Assembly: GCA_015698045.1 (NCBI GenBank)
Contig: BLAL01000216.1
Span: 186,001-250,000, forward strand
Reading direction: 5' to 3'
DNA from: Rhizophagus clarus
Lineage: Eukaryota > Glomeromycota > Glomeromycetes > Glomerales > Glomeraceae
DNA length: 64,000 bases
Part shown: positions 10,644-22,262 of the stretch, piece by piece
How the letters are laid out: each line of letters opens with the position of its first letter
Position numbering within the stretch: the first letter of the stretch is position 1
Position numbers and translations under genes: made by a program
The notes under the pieces: generated by a model
What the model was told of the DNA's origin: nothing
Seen by the model: the letters and a program-made list of their open reading frames with translations, nothing else
Database searches by the model: none

Positions 10644-12365
10644 ATGCAACAAAGAAGAAAATCATTTAAAACCAATCGATCATTTGACGCTGATCAATTG
10701 TTTCAAAATCGTCAAATGCAAAATGTTGAAATTAGACGTCAATTACGTGATGAAATAATATCAAAACATCGAAATTTATCATCTTATAAGGAAAAATCTT
10801 TCTCAAATGAACCAAAATTAATCGTTAGAAATCTAAAAATTGAAAATCTTTCTGAAATTGCTCAGGGAATTTTTTCAAATCATGTTGAAAAACAATTAAT
10901 TTCTATGAGAAAATTTAGAAAACTATTGGCCGAAGAACGTGTTCCACCAATACAACAAATCATTGATACTGGTGTTGTACCCAAATTTGTGGAATTTTTA
11001 CAATCAAATAATCAACTTCTTAAAATTGAATCATCTTGGGCTTTAACAAATATTTTGGCAGGAAATATTGAACATATCAAAGTTGTTATTGATTCTGGTG
11101 CTTTACCAATTTTTGTTCAATTATTACAAAATGAAAATTCTAATGAAGTTAAGGAACATGCTATTTGGGCTATAGGAAATATTTCTAGCGATGAAATGTT
11201 TTGTGAAATGGTTTTTTGTTCTGGAGCTTTAAAATCTTTATTAAATGTTTTAAATCAAATTGATGAGAATTCTTCTTTAATACCTACTTTAGCAAGAACA
11301 TTATGTAACCTTTGTAGGGTTAAAGTATCTGAAGAAGAATGGTATTGGTTATCAGTTGCATTATCTCGAATGATTTATTCTAATGATGATGATGTTCTTT
11401 ATTCTACTTGTTGGGCTTTATCTTACCTTTTTGATTGTGAATTAGATTGTAATCAACGAAAACAATCTATCATTAATACCAGAATATGTCCTAGATTAGT
11501 TGAACTTATGATTCATAAAAATTTTAATGTACAATTTCCTGCTTTAAAATGTGTCAAAAATATTTCTGCTGGTTCTCATGATCAAACTCAAGTTATCCTA
11601 CATTGTGAAGCTTTGAGAATTTTAAAAGATTTACTAGTTAGTACGAGACATAGTATTCGTAAAGAAGCTTGTTTAATCGTATCAACAATTGCGAAAAGAG
11701 CTGTTAATCAAATTCATGCTATTGTAGATGCCGGTATAATTCCTTTATTAATTAATTTAATAAGAAATTCGGATTTCAAAACGAAAAAAGAAGCTATATG
11801 GGCTATTTGTAATACTATAAGGTATAGTTATAGTCAACCGAATTCATTTCGTCAAATAATAAATTCCGGATGTATTCAACCAATGATTGATATGTTAGAT
11901 TGTAAGGACACTGAAATTACTTTAACAATTTTAGAAGTAATTCAAATAATTTTAAAATTTGGTGAATTCGCTAAAACTCCAAATAATAGAGATAATGAAT
12001 ATTCATTATTTATTGAAGAAATTGGTGGGAAAGAAAAGATTTATGATTTACAATACCATAAAAATTATGAAATTTATCATTTGGCTTATGATATCATTGA
12101 TAAATATTTTGGTGATTATGAAGAAGGTTCCGAAGAGAGTGATCATTTTACATTTAAACACAACAATAACGACGACAACAACGACATCAATAATAGTATA
12201 ATTAATAGTCCTTTTACAGGATTTCAGTTCTTAAAACAACCTATTCCTTTTGATGGATTTCATTTTAATGAATCTGATTCATCTAAACAAAATGGAGAAA
12301 CTAGTCAACCCTCTAATGGCATTTATAGATTCTCTGTTACTCCGAATCAATTTGTAGGTTTTTAG
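10644..12365 (+). CDS. Divergent importin alpha (karyopherin alpha), intronless
   Basis: A 573-aa adaptor-type nuclear import receptor that would bind NLS cargo and importin beta. The N-terminus resembles an importin-beta-binding segment (QQRRKSF, then NVEIRRQLRDEIISKHRNL). ARM repeats follow: SSWALTNILAGN, HAIWAIGNISS, CWALSYL, FPALKCVKNISAG, KKEAIWAICN, and a C-terminal VIQIILKFGE helix. ARM3 reads ARTLCNLCR and ARM6 KEACLIVSTIAK, so the usual Trp is lost in ARM3, and both Trp and Asn in ARM6. The tail is acidic and Asn-rich. I start at 10644; the frame is open back to 10539, but only through a poly-A run and hydrophobic filler. Length is slightly above the usual 520-550 aa. The gene is a single exon while nearly all recognised neighbours have introns, which suggests a retrocopy or an expanded paralogue. 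Confidence 0.9.
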   Translation: MQQRRKSFKTNRSFDADQLFQNRQMQNVEIRRQLRDEIISKHRNLSSYKEKSFSNEPKLIVRNLKIENLSEIAQGIFSNHVEKQLISMRKFRKLLAEERVPPIQQIIDTGVVPKFVEFLQSNNQLLKIESSWALTNILAGNIEHIKVVIDSGALPIFVQLLQNENSNEVKEHAIWAIGNISSDEMFCEMVFCSGALKSLLNVLNQIDENSSLIPTLARTLCNLCRVKVSEEEWYWLSVALSRMIYSNDDDVLYSTCWALSYLFDCELDCNQRKQSIINTRICPRLVELMIHKNFNVQFPALKCVKNISAGSHDQTQVILHCEALRILKDLLVSTRHSIRKEACLIVSTIAKRAVNQIHAIVDAGIIPLLINLIRNSDFKTKKEAIWAICNTIRYSYSQPNSFRQIINSGCIQPMIDMLDCKDTEITLTILEVIQIILKFGEFAKTPNNRDNEYSLFIEEIGGKEKIYDLQYHKNYEIYHLAYDIIDKYFGDYEEGSEESDHFTFKHNNNDDNNDINNSIINSPFTGFQFLKQPIPFDGFHFNESDSSKQNGETSQPSNGIYRFSVTPNQFVGF

Positions 12366-12722
12366 TTTTTGCGGGAGAATTTTTTTTTTTAATTTTCTAA
12401 TTTTTTTTTTTAAAAAAAACCCAAACCAAAAAAAAAAAGGTAAAATTATTTTAATTAAACAATAGCAATAATAAAAAGGATTGATCAAATATATTTTTGG
12501 CGTCTATGTTGTTCTAGTTTAGTTAGTTTTGATTATGTTCATTACCTATAAGAAGAAATAAATAATTACTGTAATAAAAATAATAATTATTTGGGGATAA
12601 AAAATTCGATAATCTCCTAAATTATTTATGGCGATGAACGGTATCACAATTCAATTGATAATTATACTAATCTTCGTTATATTTCAATTAATTTCAACTT
12701 TTTTTATCATAACATAGCAACA

Positions 12723-15700
12723 ATGAGCGATGTAATATCACGTATTAAAAGCCCTTCAAGTAAAAAAGGCTTTGTATCTTTACTCGAGGAAAGTACTTTA
12801 AGCGTGTTACAGCCTAAAATGAAGAAGGATTTGTATTATGCTGCAATTAAAGTTGGAGGAAATTTTGAATTTTCGCGGTAAGAAACAACCTATTTTCTTT
12901 TCTTTATCTGTAATTGACGTATTTTAATAAAATTACGGGTATACCAGTCTATTAAGATAATAATATGGTTATTATTTAGGAATTTAAAGGGTCATTTCTC
13001 GTGTGTTAATGCGATAAAGTAAGGTTAATGCGGTTAAATGATTTTTCGTATCGTTTTATTATTTCTAACTTATATAATTTTATATATTTATTAGTTTTAG
13101 TAATGGGGATGCGCGATTATTAGTTTCTGGTGGTGATGGTAAATACTCATTAAAATCGTCAATGATTCTATTTGCGGAAATCGTGTTTTTTTTTTAAACT
13201 AAGAAATTTATTTATTGATCTTACAGATAGACGAGTATTGGTTTGGGACGTACATGGTGATATTGAAAATACTAAACCTAAGAAATGCTTCAAAGGTCAT
13301 CATGTATGTAATGTAATAAAAAAATTGAATTTTTTTTATAATTTATTATATTAAATCTATATTTAAATAAAACTCTTTTAGGGTAATATATTTGGTACAA
13401 TTTTTGATTCTACGAATCGTCATATTTTATCGTGAGCTATATAATTTCTTTTGTTTAAAATTAGTATGAATTTATTTTTTTTTTTTTATTTATTTAAATC
13501 TATTTATTGAGGCTCTTTAATTTTTTTTTTTTAAAAAAAAAAATAGTTGTGGGAATGATAAATTAGTAATTTATTATGATTTGGAACATGGTATGGTAAA
13601 ATTTCTTGATGAGCAATTAAGTAATATGTTTTGTATTGTAAATAAATAAATAAATATATATATATATTTTAAAAAAAGAAAGCGTTTCAAAGACATTTTT
13701 GGGACATGAAGATGCTGTACATTCAGTCGCCTTTGATCCATTTAACGATAATTTATTCTTGTCCGCAAGGTAAAGTGTATTTGTTATTAATAACAAATAT
13801 AACAATAATTTTATTTAATTCTTTGCTAATATATATATATATACACGTATGGTATTGTATATAGTCAAGATGGTAAGTACAGGTTTTGATTAATTAAATG
13901 ATGATTATCCAATGTCCATTCAATTTCTTTTTAATACGTTTATAGGCACAGTGAAGCTATGGGACGTACGTTGTAATTTTCAGTGTCAAGGAGAGATTAA
14001 ATGTTATGATGCAAAAATGACACATGCTCAATACAATCCTACAGTTGAGAAACAATTTGTTACTAGTAATGATGGTGGTGATATAATGTAAGTTACCTGT
14101 TATAAAATACTATTTTTTTTTAAAAAAATCTTATTTATCGATTTAGATTAATAAATTTCCAGATTAAGAGATACTAGAACGGCTTTTAAGTCTGGTGAAC
14201 CTCATTTGACTACTTTGTCTTCAAAAGACTATTTATTAAAGGTAAAAATAGATTTAAACCTTTATTTTTAAAATTCTTTTCATTTACATTTTATATTTTT
14301 ATTTAAATAGTATGTCACTACCTTAACTCGTAATTCTAAAAATGCTAAACCTGACATATCTTCAGTTGCATTTAATCCATCCGGAACTTTGTTATGTGCT
14401 ATTATAAATCATTATCGTCCAACATTATATAATGTTTCTGATGAGAGACCTTTATGTACCTTTTCATCGGAATATGACTACGAAACACAAATTGGATATA
14501 AAAATGACTGCACTTTTAAGGTATATTTATTTAATATGAGAAATACTCCTTTAATTATGAATTAACTGATATTATTATAGCAAGGTTATTTTGGTGGTCC
14601 AGATGGAGATTATTTCCTTTGTGGGAGGTAAGATAATTAATTATATGTTGAACATTTATAATAATATATATGTTTATATATAACTATTATCCTTTTTATG
14701 TATATAGTGATGATTTTAGAGTTTATGTATGGAAAGTTCCAGATACAGATACTATGATTAATGAGCGATCGTTTACAAAAAATTTAGAAGAAGAAATATG
14801 TGAGCTTTCGAATAATTATAGATGTGGTGTTTAAAATTTATGTTAGCAAGTGGATTTACTTTCCTTTTTTTTTTAGATTTTATTGATGATGATACAGTGA
14901 TTGATCCATTAAATAATTCAATTCCAAAATATGTGCTTAGTGGTGTGTGATATCATTATTTAACGTTTAAAAATGTTTTTTTTTTTTTTAATTATGATTA
15001 TAATTCTCTAGTTGTATAAATCGTTAAATAGGTCATCGTTCAATCGTCAACTCGGCAATTTGGCATCCTCATATTCCTTTGATATTTTCATCAGGCAAGT
15101 TCATAATTATTATTATCAAAATAAAAAAAATAGCTTACAACCTGATCTAATATATCATGGATTTTTTAGGTGTTGAAAAAATAATAAAGGTTCATTCCGC
15201 TTTTCCATTTTCAAATAAAGGTATGAGAAGTTAGTTTTAACTGATGGACAAAGAGGATTTTGAATTCATTCAAGTATTTCTATATACAGATTGTGAATCT
15301 AAAATTCCACAACCGCCCAAGTCGAGGTTTAGACGTGGAGAGATTAGTCTTCGTACAAACGAAGATGAAGAAAATATGGAAGAAGATTTGTCAACATTAA
15401 AATTTTTTGATTTAATGGTTTGTGATATATTTATTGTTAGAAATGAATTATAATATTTTTTTTCTTTAATTATGTTTATTTTACAGCTCATGACCGAAGA
15501 GCACGAAGATTTTTATTGGGGAAATGACTCATCTGATGACTCTGATAATTCAACTCTTTCACTATCTTCATACTTTTTCATGCGTGACGACGACGACGAT
15601 GATGATGATAAGGAGGATGAAGATGAAGAATCTAGCGATGAAGGAGAAACTGATGATGATAGTGAAGGGTTACCATTTATGAGTGATTATGATGATTATA

Positions 15701-15973
15701 CATATTCGAGGTAAAAAAGTGTTAAAATCAAAATTTGTTTAATTCTCTTAAATTATTTATATATATAATTCATATAGTTCAGATTATGAAGAGACAACCG
15801 ATAGAAATGATGTTTCTTTTGAATCAGATATGGATACTAGCGATACGGATAATAATAGTATATATCAGTTATATAGATCATTTGCAATGTGTAGTGATGG
15901 AGTAACTGATGATGATTATGACGATGACGAGATGAATGTTGAAAATTTTAATTTAATTTATAAAACTATGTAG
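12723..15973 (+). CDS. DCAF5: DCAF5-like WD40 protein, 19 exons
   Basis: A 601-aa WD-repeat protein resembling DDB1-CUL4 associated factor 5, a substrate receptor of a CUL4 ubiquitin ligase. Exons: 12723-12877, 12980-13018, 13095-13138, 13227-13303, 13382-13431, 13547-13590, 13679-13769, 13865-13872, 13946-14087, 14163-14241, 14311-14520, 14581-14627, 14708-14799, 14877-14942, 15032-15094, 15170-15220, 15290-15417, 15487-15710, 15778-15973 (1806 nt, in frame). Diagnostic stretches are GHFSCVNAI, LVSGGDDRRVLVWDVHGD, GHEDAVHSVAFDP, DGTVKLWDVR, GSDDFRVYVWKVP, and GHRSIVNSAIWHP with SSGVEKIIKVHS. The C-terminal third is very acidic (Asp/Glu/Ser). Exon 8 is only 8 nt and the intron after 15094 has a GC donor. 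The ligase role is inferred from the family. Confidence 0.9.
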
Positions 15974-16603
15974 TTCTGTAAATATCTTTTTTTTTTTTTT
16001 TTTGGAAAGAGAGGTGCTACAAGGTTGTTCAAATTCAATTTATTGAGTGCATTATCTTTAATAATAAAATTAAATTTGTAAAATTAAAAATTTAGCCAGA
16101 TAATAATTATGCTCATTATGTGTTTAAAATAATTTAACAGAGATATATGCGACTATAAAAATCACACATGCAAGCTTGTATATGCACATCCTGTTTAAAC
16201 TAAATTTGTTCTTTAAAATCTAGTCTTCCCCATTAGAATTCTATATACAGCGAATAAAACATTTGTCAATACGATACATTTCGGGTTTATGAAACATTTT
16301 ATTAAAAATTCAAAAACCTTTTTTATGACATAGAATTACAAATGTTTTCGTTGAATGAAACATTTATATATATATGTATATATACAATATTATAAATATA
16401 TATTATTTCATTAAAAGGAGCCAAAAATAATTATATAAAATAAATAAATAAATAATATAAGTTTTTATACAGGAGAAAAAGATATAAAATATTCACCCAA
16501 ACATCCACCGAAAATACACCAAAAATCCGAAAATTGTAAAAAAAAAAGATATAAAACAAAGTAATAAATTACATACATACATATATATAGCAGGGAGCTA
16601 TTA

Positions 16604-16635
<32 letters not shown>

Positions 16636-16703
16636 TAAAAAAACATTCATTCAACAACAAAAAGGTAATAAATACATCAGGATTAAAATATATATACAAT
16701 CAA
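15974..16703. other. Convergent 3' intergenic region
   Basis: The gap between the tail-to-tail DCAF5-like and Msb1-like genes. T runs, A runs and TATA stretches serve both 3' ends; AATAAA-like words occur on both strands. No gene seen. Confidence 0.5.
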
Positions 16704-19700
16704 TCATATATATCCTTCTCTAGTGGGATTATAAGAAGATTGTTCTTCGTTATCTTCTTCTTCATTGTATTCTTCTTCATTATATTCTTCTTCATTGTAT
16801 TCTTCTTCATTATATTCTTCGTTATATTGTTCGTTATATTGTTCGTTATATTGTTCGTTATATTCTTCTTCGTTATACTGTTCGTTATATTGTTCGTCAT
16901 ATTGTTCGTCTTCTTCGTTATACTGTTGTTCGTTATATTCCTCTTCTTTTGTATATTCGTTTCTTGTTTCATCATCATCTTGATCTTCCACATTCTCATC
17001 ATATGTTTCTCTTCTATTATTATTATTATCGGTCTCATCATATCCTTCGTAACCTTCGTATCCATCATATGCTTCATTATATGCATTTCTCTCAGCATAT
17101 TCATCACCATATTCACCGCCATATTCATCACCACCATAACCTTCAGCATAACCCTCATAATCTTCATCATACTCAGCAACAGTTTCATATTGTGTAGGTA
17201 AGATGTTTGATAATTGAGTGAGCCTCTTATTATCACCTGTTTCCATCATCCCATTCTCTGAATCATAAATTGTTAATCTCCTTGACATTTCCTCTGTATA
17301 ATCTATTGGTATGGGAGCACTAATGTCTTTTGTAGATATACGTTTACGTCTCGTATTATGGTTATTGTCACCTTCTAAATCACTATTATCAAAAGATTCA
17401 GAACCACGAGGTAAATTAGAATGTCCTATTTTACTATCAGATTTACTTTCCCTCTTATTATTATTTGGTTTTGCTCTCAACCAAGGCAAACTAAAAGTAC
17501 TAAAAGCGCTAGAACGGTTAGATTTTCTTCTTAATTTACGACCGCGTATTTGTTTATCATCCCAAATTTTTATGATTTGTTCTCTTTCTTCAATCATTAT
17601 CCATTCACATTCATTATTATTTAATAAGTCTTGTCTCGGTTCAATGAAAACCCATTCACCCCAACGATTCGTAGCTTCATCAGCAGTAGTTTCGATCCAA
17701 ATATAAGGAAATATTTCATCAATCATTTGAATAGACAGGTGTGTTGTAACAGTAAAATCTTGTGCAGGATCTATAACATACCAATCTTCCCAATCTTCTT
17801 CTTCTTGCTCAGTTTCTTCAGTTTTTCTAGCAACACCAATATTACTATTAATAGAATCAGAAGATTTTTTCTTTAATGAACGTAAGTTTATTACTCGTTT
17901 TTTATGTAATGATCTACTTTTCTTTCCTCCCCCATTAGTATTCACATTTTGATCGTTATTTTCTTCATTTTTTTGTAAAAATGGTTGAATTGGAGTATCC
18001 AAAATAAGAACATCAGAAATATTATCTATTGAACCTCTAAAACCTTTAGTAGTAAAATCTTCCCAAGCAACAGTTTTTGGTCTCATAGCAATACCAGAAT
18101 CATTTCTACCCAATACTTCTTGTTGATTATTATCTACATTCTTCTTAGCATTTTTGTCACTATGATTATTGATCTTCTCTCCATTCTTTACTTTTTTAGG
18201 TGCTGAAGGAGGTTCCAAATAAAAACTTTTAAAGCCTTTTCTAGAAAAATCTTTCCAATTTTTTTCAATAGGAGTACGAGCAATATCTTCTTTGTGTAAT
18301 TTTTCAATATATCTCTCATCAAGAGAGAAGAATAATTTAATATATTCATCAGATAATGATGCTATACCATTCCTTTGAAATTCTTCCCACATCTTTTCCG
18401 CTATTTGTTGTTCTTCTGATGTCATCATGGTGCTCGTACGTACTATAGTACGTCTATTCAAATTATCCAGCATTTCAGGTAATAAAATACTAGCACATCT
18501 TGATTTACGTTCACTATTATTAGAAAAATTATCAGTAGTAATATTTGGTGGTATAGTTCTAGTAACTCTTAATATGCTTATAGGTCTTTCGGGTATAGAA
18601 AAATGTACCATTGATCTTCTTTTTCCCGTTAAAGAACTTTTCCTACTTGGAATTGATTTTGTGGGTGATTCAAGACCATCTACTGATTGAGAAATTTCAC
18701 GTTCTTCTTGTTGAGATTTATCAACATTATTGTTATCATCATCATCTTGTTGTTGATGTTGAAATTGATAATATATTGAAGGATTATTGATTGCTTTTTT
18801 TCTTAATTCAACATAATTGTCCAGCAATACAGTTAAATGAGGAGGTAATTCAATTTCAAGAGATAATTCTCTTAAATAAGCCAAAAATAAATGTAAACAA
18901 GCATTAGAAGATTTAATCCATTCTTTATAAGCATCATCAAAATTATTAAAAATTTTTCTCTTTTCATCATCATCATTACTATCATTACTACCTATTAAAC
19001 AGAAAGCTAAAGATTTGATGATTTTTTGAGCGTTCATAGTATTAATATCAGGTTGTGTCGTTAAAGTAGGAGAAGAAGATGATGATATAGATGATGATAA
19101 TGCTGTTGTGGTAGTTATTTGTATACAAACATCAAATAATTCTTTAACAATATCTCTATTTAAATTTGGTATAGAATTTAAAAAATAATTAGAAAATAGT
19201 CCTTTATGAACATCAAAATTACTTTCTTGTTCAAGTCTATCAAAAGATTCATAATTACTATATGGTATAATTGTTCTATTACAATGTCGTAATGTCCATT
19301 TCATTGCAGATACTATATTATTTAAATCTTGATTTTTGATTTCATCTTCAAATTCTGGTATATTCTCATTTAATAAACAATTTAATAAATATTTTACTTC
19401 ATCTCCTCCATCACCAATACGAGTTGGTTTAAATATATTAACTGAATTTAACCCTAATTAAAGTAAGTTTAAAAAAAAAAAAAAAAAAAAATTAACTAAA
19501 CCGGGTATAATTAAATTTTTTATTGTTAATATAATTGGATAAATTGCTTTACCTCTTAAACGGATCTGTTCAGCACTTCTTTTAACAATCCAGTGAGTTT
19601 CTTCTAAAGTAACATTATTACCAAACTCTTTTATTTCCGTAGTAGATTTTTTGATTGAAATTTTATTAATATTGTTATTTAAATGAGATTTCTTTTTTAG

Positions 19701-19724
19701 TATATGTTTCGCTCCGCGTAACAT
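16704..19724 (-). CDS. Msb1/Mug8-domain protein with acidic repeat tail
   Basis: Two exons, 19553-19724 and 16704-19453 (973 aa, in frame across a 99-nt intron). The N-terminal 350 residues resemble the fungal Msb1/Mug8 (RhoGAP-like) domain: MLRGAKHIL, a segment ending IRLRGLNSVNIFKPTRIG, and YKEWIKSSNACLHLFLAYLR. Yeast Msb1 works with Rho-type GTPases in cell polarity and wall synthesis; that role is inferred. The middle region carries repeated short motifs of the type WEDFTTKGF / WKDFSRKGF / WEEFQRNGI and a tract EDWEDWYVIDPAQDF. The last ~170 residues are Glu/Tyr/Asn/Gln-rich, made of imperfect YNEEE / QYNEQ repeats. The repeat DNA (about 16740-16990) leaves other frames open on both strands; those ORFs are shadows. 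Confidence 0.8.
16740..16990. repeat. Coding minisatellite (YNEEE/QYNEQ repeats)
   Basis: Imperfect 12- to 15-bp units of the TATTCTTCTTCATTG type, in the tail exon of the Msb1-like gene. Unit variants alternate TTCTTC (Glu-Glu) and TTGTTC (Glu-Gln). It is a likely site of length polymorphism. Confidence 0.8.
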
Positions 19725-20720
19725 TATGTTTTTTTTAATAATAATATGGAAGTAAAATCATAAGAGAGAGAGAGAGAAAAAAAAATGAAAAAATTTTTTT
19801 TTATTTCATAAAAAAAAAAAAAAAAAAAAAAAAATGAAAGGAAGGAATAATGAATATATATATATTATGTCAAAGATATATATGTAATATATTTTCAATA
19901 TAAACTAAAAACCGACATTGAACTTGAACAAAAAAAAAAAAAAGGTTAAATTAAATGAATTTTTGTTCTTTCGGAAAATAAAATAAAATAAAAAAAAAAA
20001 AATAATGATAATATTTATTAAATATAATAGCAACTTAAAAAATAAATAATTACTATTACTGTCTTCACCCTTTATTTGTCTGCCAATTTAATAATAATTT
20101 AATTATGGAAACATTGAATAAACCTTTTTGTTTTTTTTTTATTTTTTATTTTTTTTTTTTTACAGTAAAAAAAAATGCGTTTCTTTTATATCGTACGAAA
20201 AAAAACATTCTGTACAACATATTTAATTTCGTATGGGCATATAGATGTATGCTCCTATAGGTTAAAAATTTTTAAAATTAAACAATAAAGTGATACAAAA
20301 GTACTAATATACACACAATCCTTCAAACATTGTATAAATTCTAAGCCAAAAAAATCAAGGATCGATCATAAACATGATTATTTTACTTGCTAAATCTGGT
20401 TTTTAAAGTTGCGAAAAGGTCACTATTACATTATGTAAATGGGATTATTGTTATTATTTTTAAGAATATAGAAAACTCATTGAGGTCATTATGCTAACTA
20501 TATATTTTTTTGAAAAAATGAAAAATTGAATAAAATGAAACATGGGACAAATTTAATTTTAATAAAAATAGTCGATTAAACCTTACCCAGAAAATCCTTC
20601 ATAAATTCCAAATAAAGTCAATTACGTAATATGTAACAAGAGTCCATTATAACTTCTGAATTAATAAATAAGGTTCCAATAAAGGCAGGTACTCGATCGA
20701 ATGTTACCTTAATATAACTG
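19725..20720. other. Intergenic region with homopolymers
   Basis: The Msb1-like promoter side and the 3' flank of the EIF1AD-like gene. It contains several long A and T runs, an AG-rich stretch (AGAGAGAGAGAG near 19763) and no supported gene. Confidence 0.5.
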
Positions 20721-21416
20721 TTAATCGTCATTGTCGTTCTCACTTGAAGAAGTATCATAATCAATTTCACGACGGTTAGTATTTACAAAAAGATCATCAG
20801 AGTTTGTATCTTCATTTCTGAAATGAAAATTTTCTAATTAAAAAATCAAATAATAAATTAGGTAAATAATAGTTTTTTCTTTTTTTCTTTTTTTTTTTTT
20901 TTACCTCGAATTCACTATTTTGTCATCATCAACAACTTGTATTTCAAATTCTTGAGGCCTTTTGATTAATTTATCTATAATGTTGAATTTTATTTCAACG
21001 AAATGGAATAAGAATTATTGATACTTGACTTACCATATTCCTTGGGACTTTAAATGTTTAACATGTTCAGGAAATAAAACATGTTCGATCTCTCCTCCAA
21101 TTTTATTAACTCGTTCAGTTTCATTTATTGGATTTATTATAACATAACTTCCTATAAATAAATATAATTAATTAATAAATTATTATTATTATATAAATAT
21201 ACTCCTTTAGAGATTTCCAACTTATTTACCTCGTTTCACCCATATTAGATTACGAAATTTCGGTGGCAAAGTACATAAAGTTGTATTACCATCGGAAAAT
21301 TGTATTTCAAAAAGGTTTTTACCACGCCAATTTAATACTTTGGATATTTTCTGTGTTTCAGTTGGCAAAGGAACTGATTTCAACAGAGTATTTGTAGTTT
21401 TTTGTTTTCGTCCCAT
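20721..21416 (-). CDS. EIF1AD: EIF1AD-like S1/IF1-domain protein
   Basis: Four exons, 21230-21416, 21034-21151, 20905-20958 and 20721-20817 (151 aa, in frame). It starts MGRKQKT and has an eIF1A-like OB fold (SKVLNWRGKNLFEIQF, TLPPKFRNLIWVKRGSYVII). A GIWP-like turn follows, and the acidic tail contains SDDLFVNTNRR, which matches the conserved C-terminal DLFVNTNRR motif of EIF1A-domain-containing proteins. These are nuclear or cytoplasmic RNA-binding proteins of unclear role. The exon 3 acceptor is the AAAAG at 20959-20963; using the nearer TATAG would give an immediate stop. It is divergent from the small gene at 21867, with 450 bp between starts. Confidence 0.9.
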
Positions 21417-21866
21417 TCTGTTCTAAGAGGTATTGGTTATTGAATTAACAAAGAAAGATAAGGCTGAAAAAAAAAGATAAACTAGTGTAACATAAATCAT
21501 CTGATTTTTGCCATAGATCTGAAGCTAACCTTACAAGCTCGAATTACACTATAATATAATCATGAGCGGTTTTTGTCGAAGATAACAAGCGAATCCAAGT
21601 ATTGAAAACAACCACCATTTAAATTATTGAGAGTGGAATGGATGGAATGTTATGAAGCACGTTACCATAGATCATTACTACAGTAGTTTCCAGTGGTGTA
21701 CTGTACCTTCTAGTATTTTGTCTGTAATATGATGATTTCATGAATCATCATATATAGTCAGCCATAATCACATGATTTGATATTCTTAAAATGGTTTAGA
21801 ATTTTAGAATTCTATTTTAAGTATAAATAGACAAATTTCCCACTACAAGACGGTTAAAAAAAAAAA

Positions 21867-22262
21867 ATGTCTGGAATAAATCCTTCTATCGATCACGTCT
21901 CTTCATTCAATAATACACCAACGCAAGACACGGCAGTTGCTCCAGATGTTGGAGATAAATATGAGAATTCGAGACACTTAAATTATGGTCAAACTGATCA
22001 AAAGAAACCTAATGAATCGAGGTAGGTTTTTTTTATCATTGTAAATTAAAATGGGCAAGATTTTTTTTAATTTTGTTGTTTTAAAAGAAATCAAAGTGCT
22101 CGTCGTTATTCTGCTTCGTCAGATACAAAACCTGTGTTGATACATACATTTCAAGAAGAAATACTTGGTGGTTTGACTGGTGATGATTTTATTAAAATGG
22201 AAGAAGAAAGAGAGAAAGAAAGAAAAAAGAAAGATCAAGAAAAAAGGAAGAAGACAATGTAA
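21867..22262 (+). CDS. Hypothetical 109-aa protein, two exons
   Basis: Exons 21867-22021 and 22088-22262 (330 nt, in frame). The start is MSGINPSIDHVSSF after an A run, and the protein ends with a strongly charged helix (EEEREKERKKKDQEKRKK then TM). The middle has a short patterned segment, PVLIHTFQEEILGGLTGDDF, that looks like the conserved core. I do not recognise the family. The intron is 66 nt with donor GTAGG and acceptor AAAAG. No signal peptide or membrane segment. Confidence 0.6.

Noticed and set aside
16700-17236. Long overlapping ORFs on both strands (Met/Asn/Ile-rich and Phe/Ile/Val-rich)
   Set aside because: Frames kept open by the TTCTTC/TATATT repeat of the Msb1-like tail; the composition is pure repeat translation.
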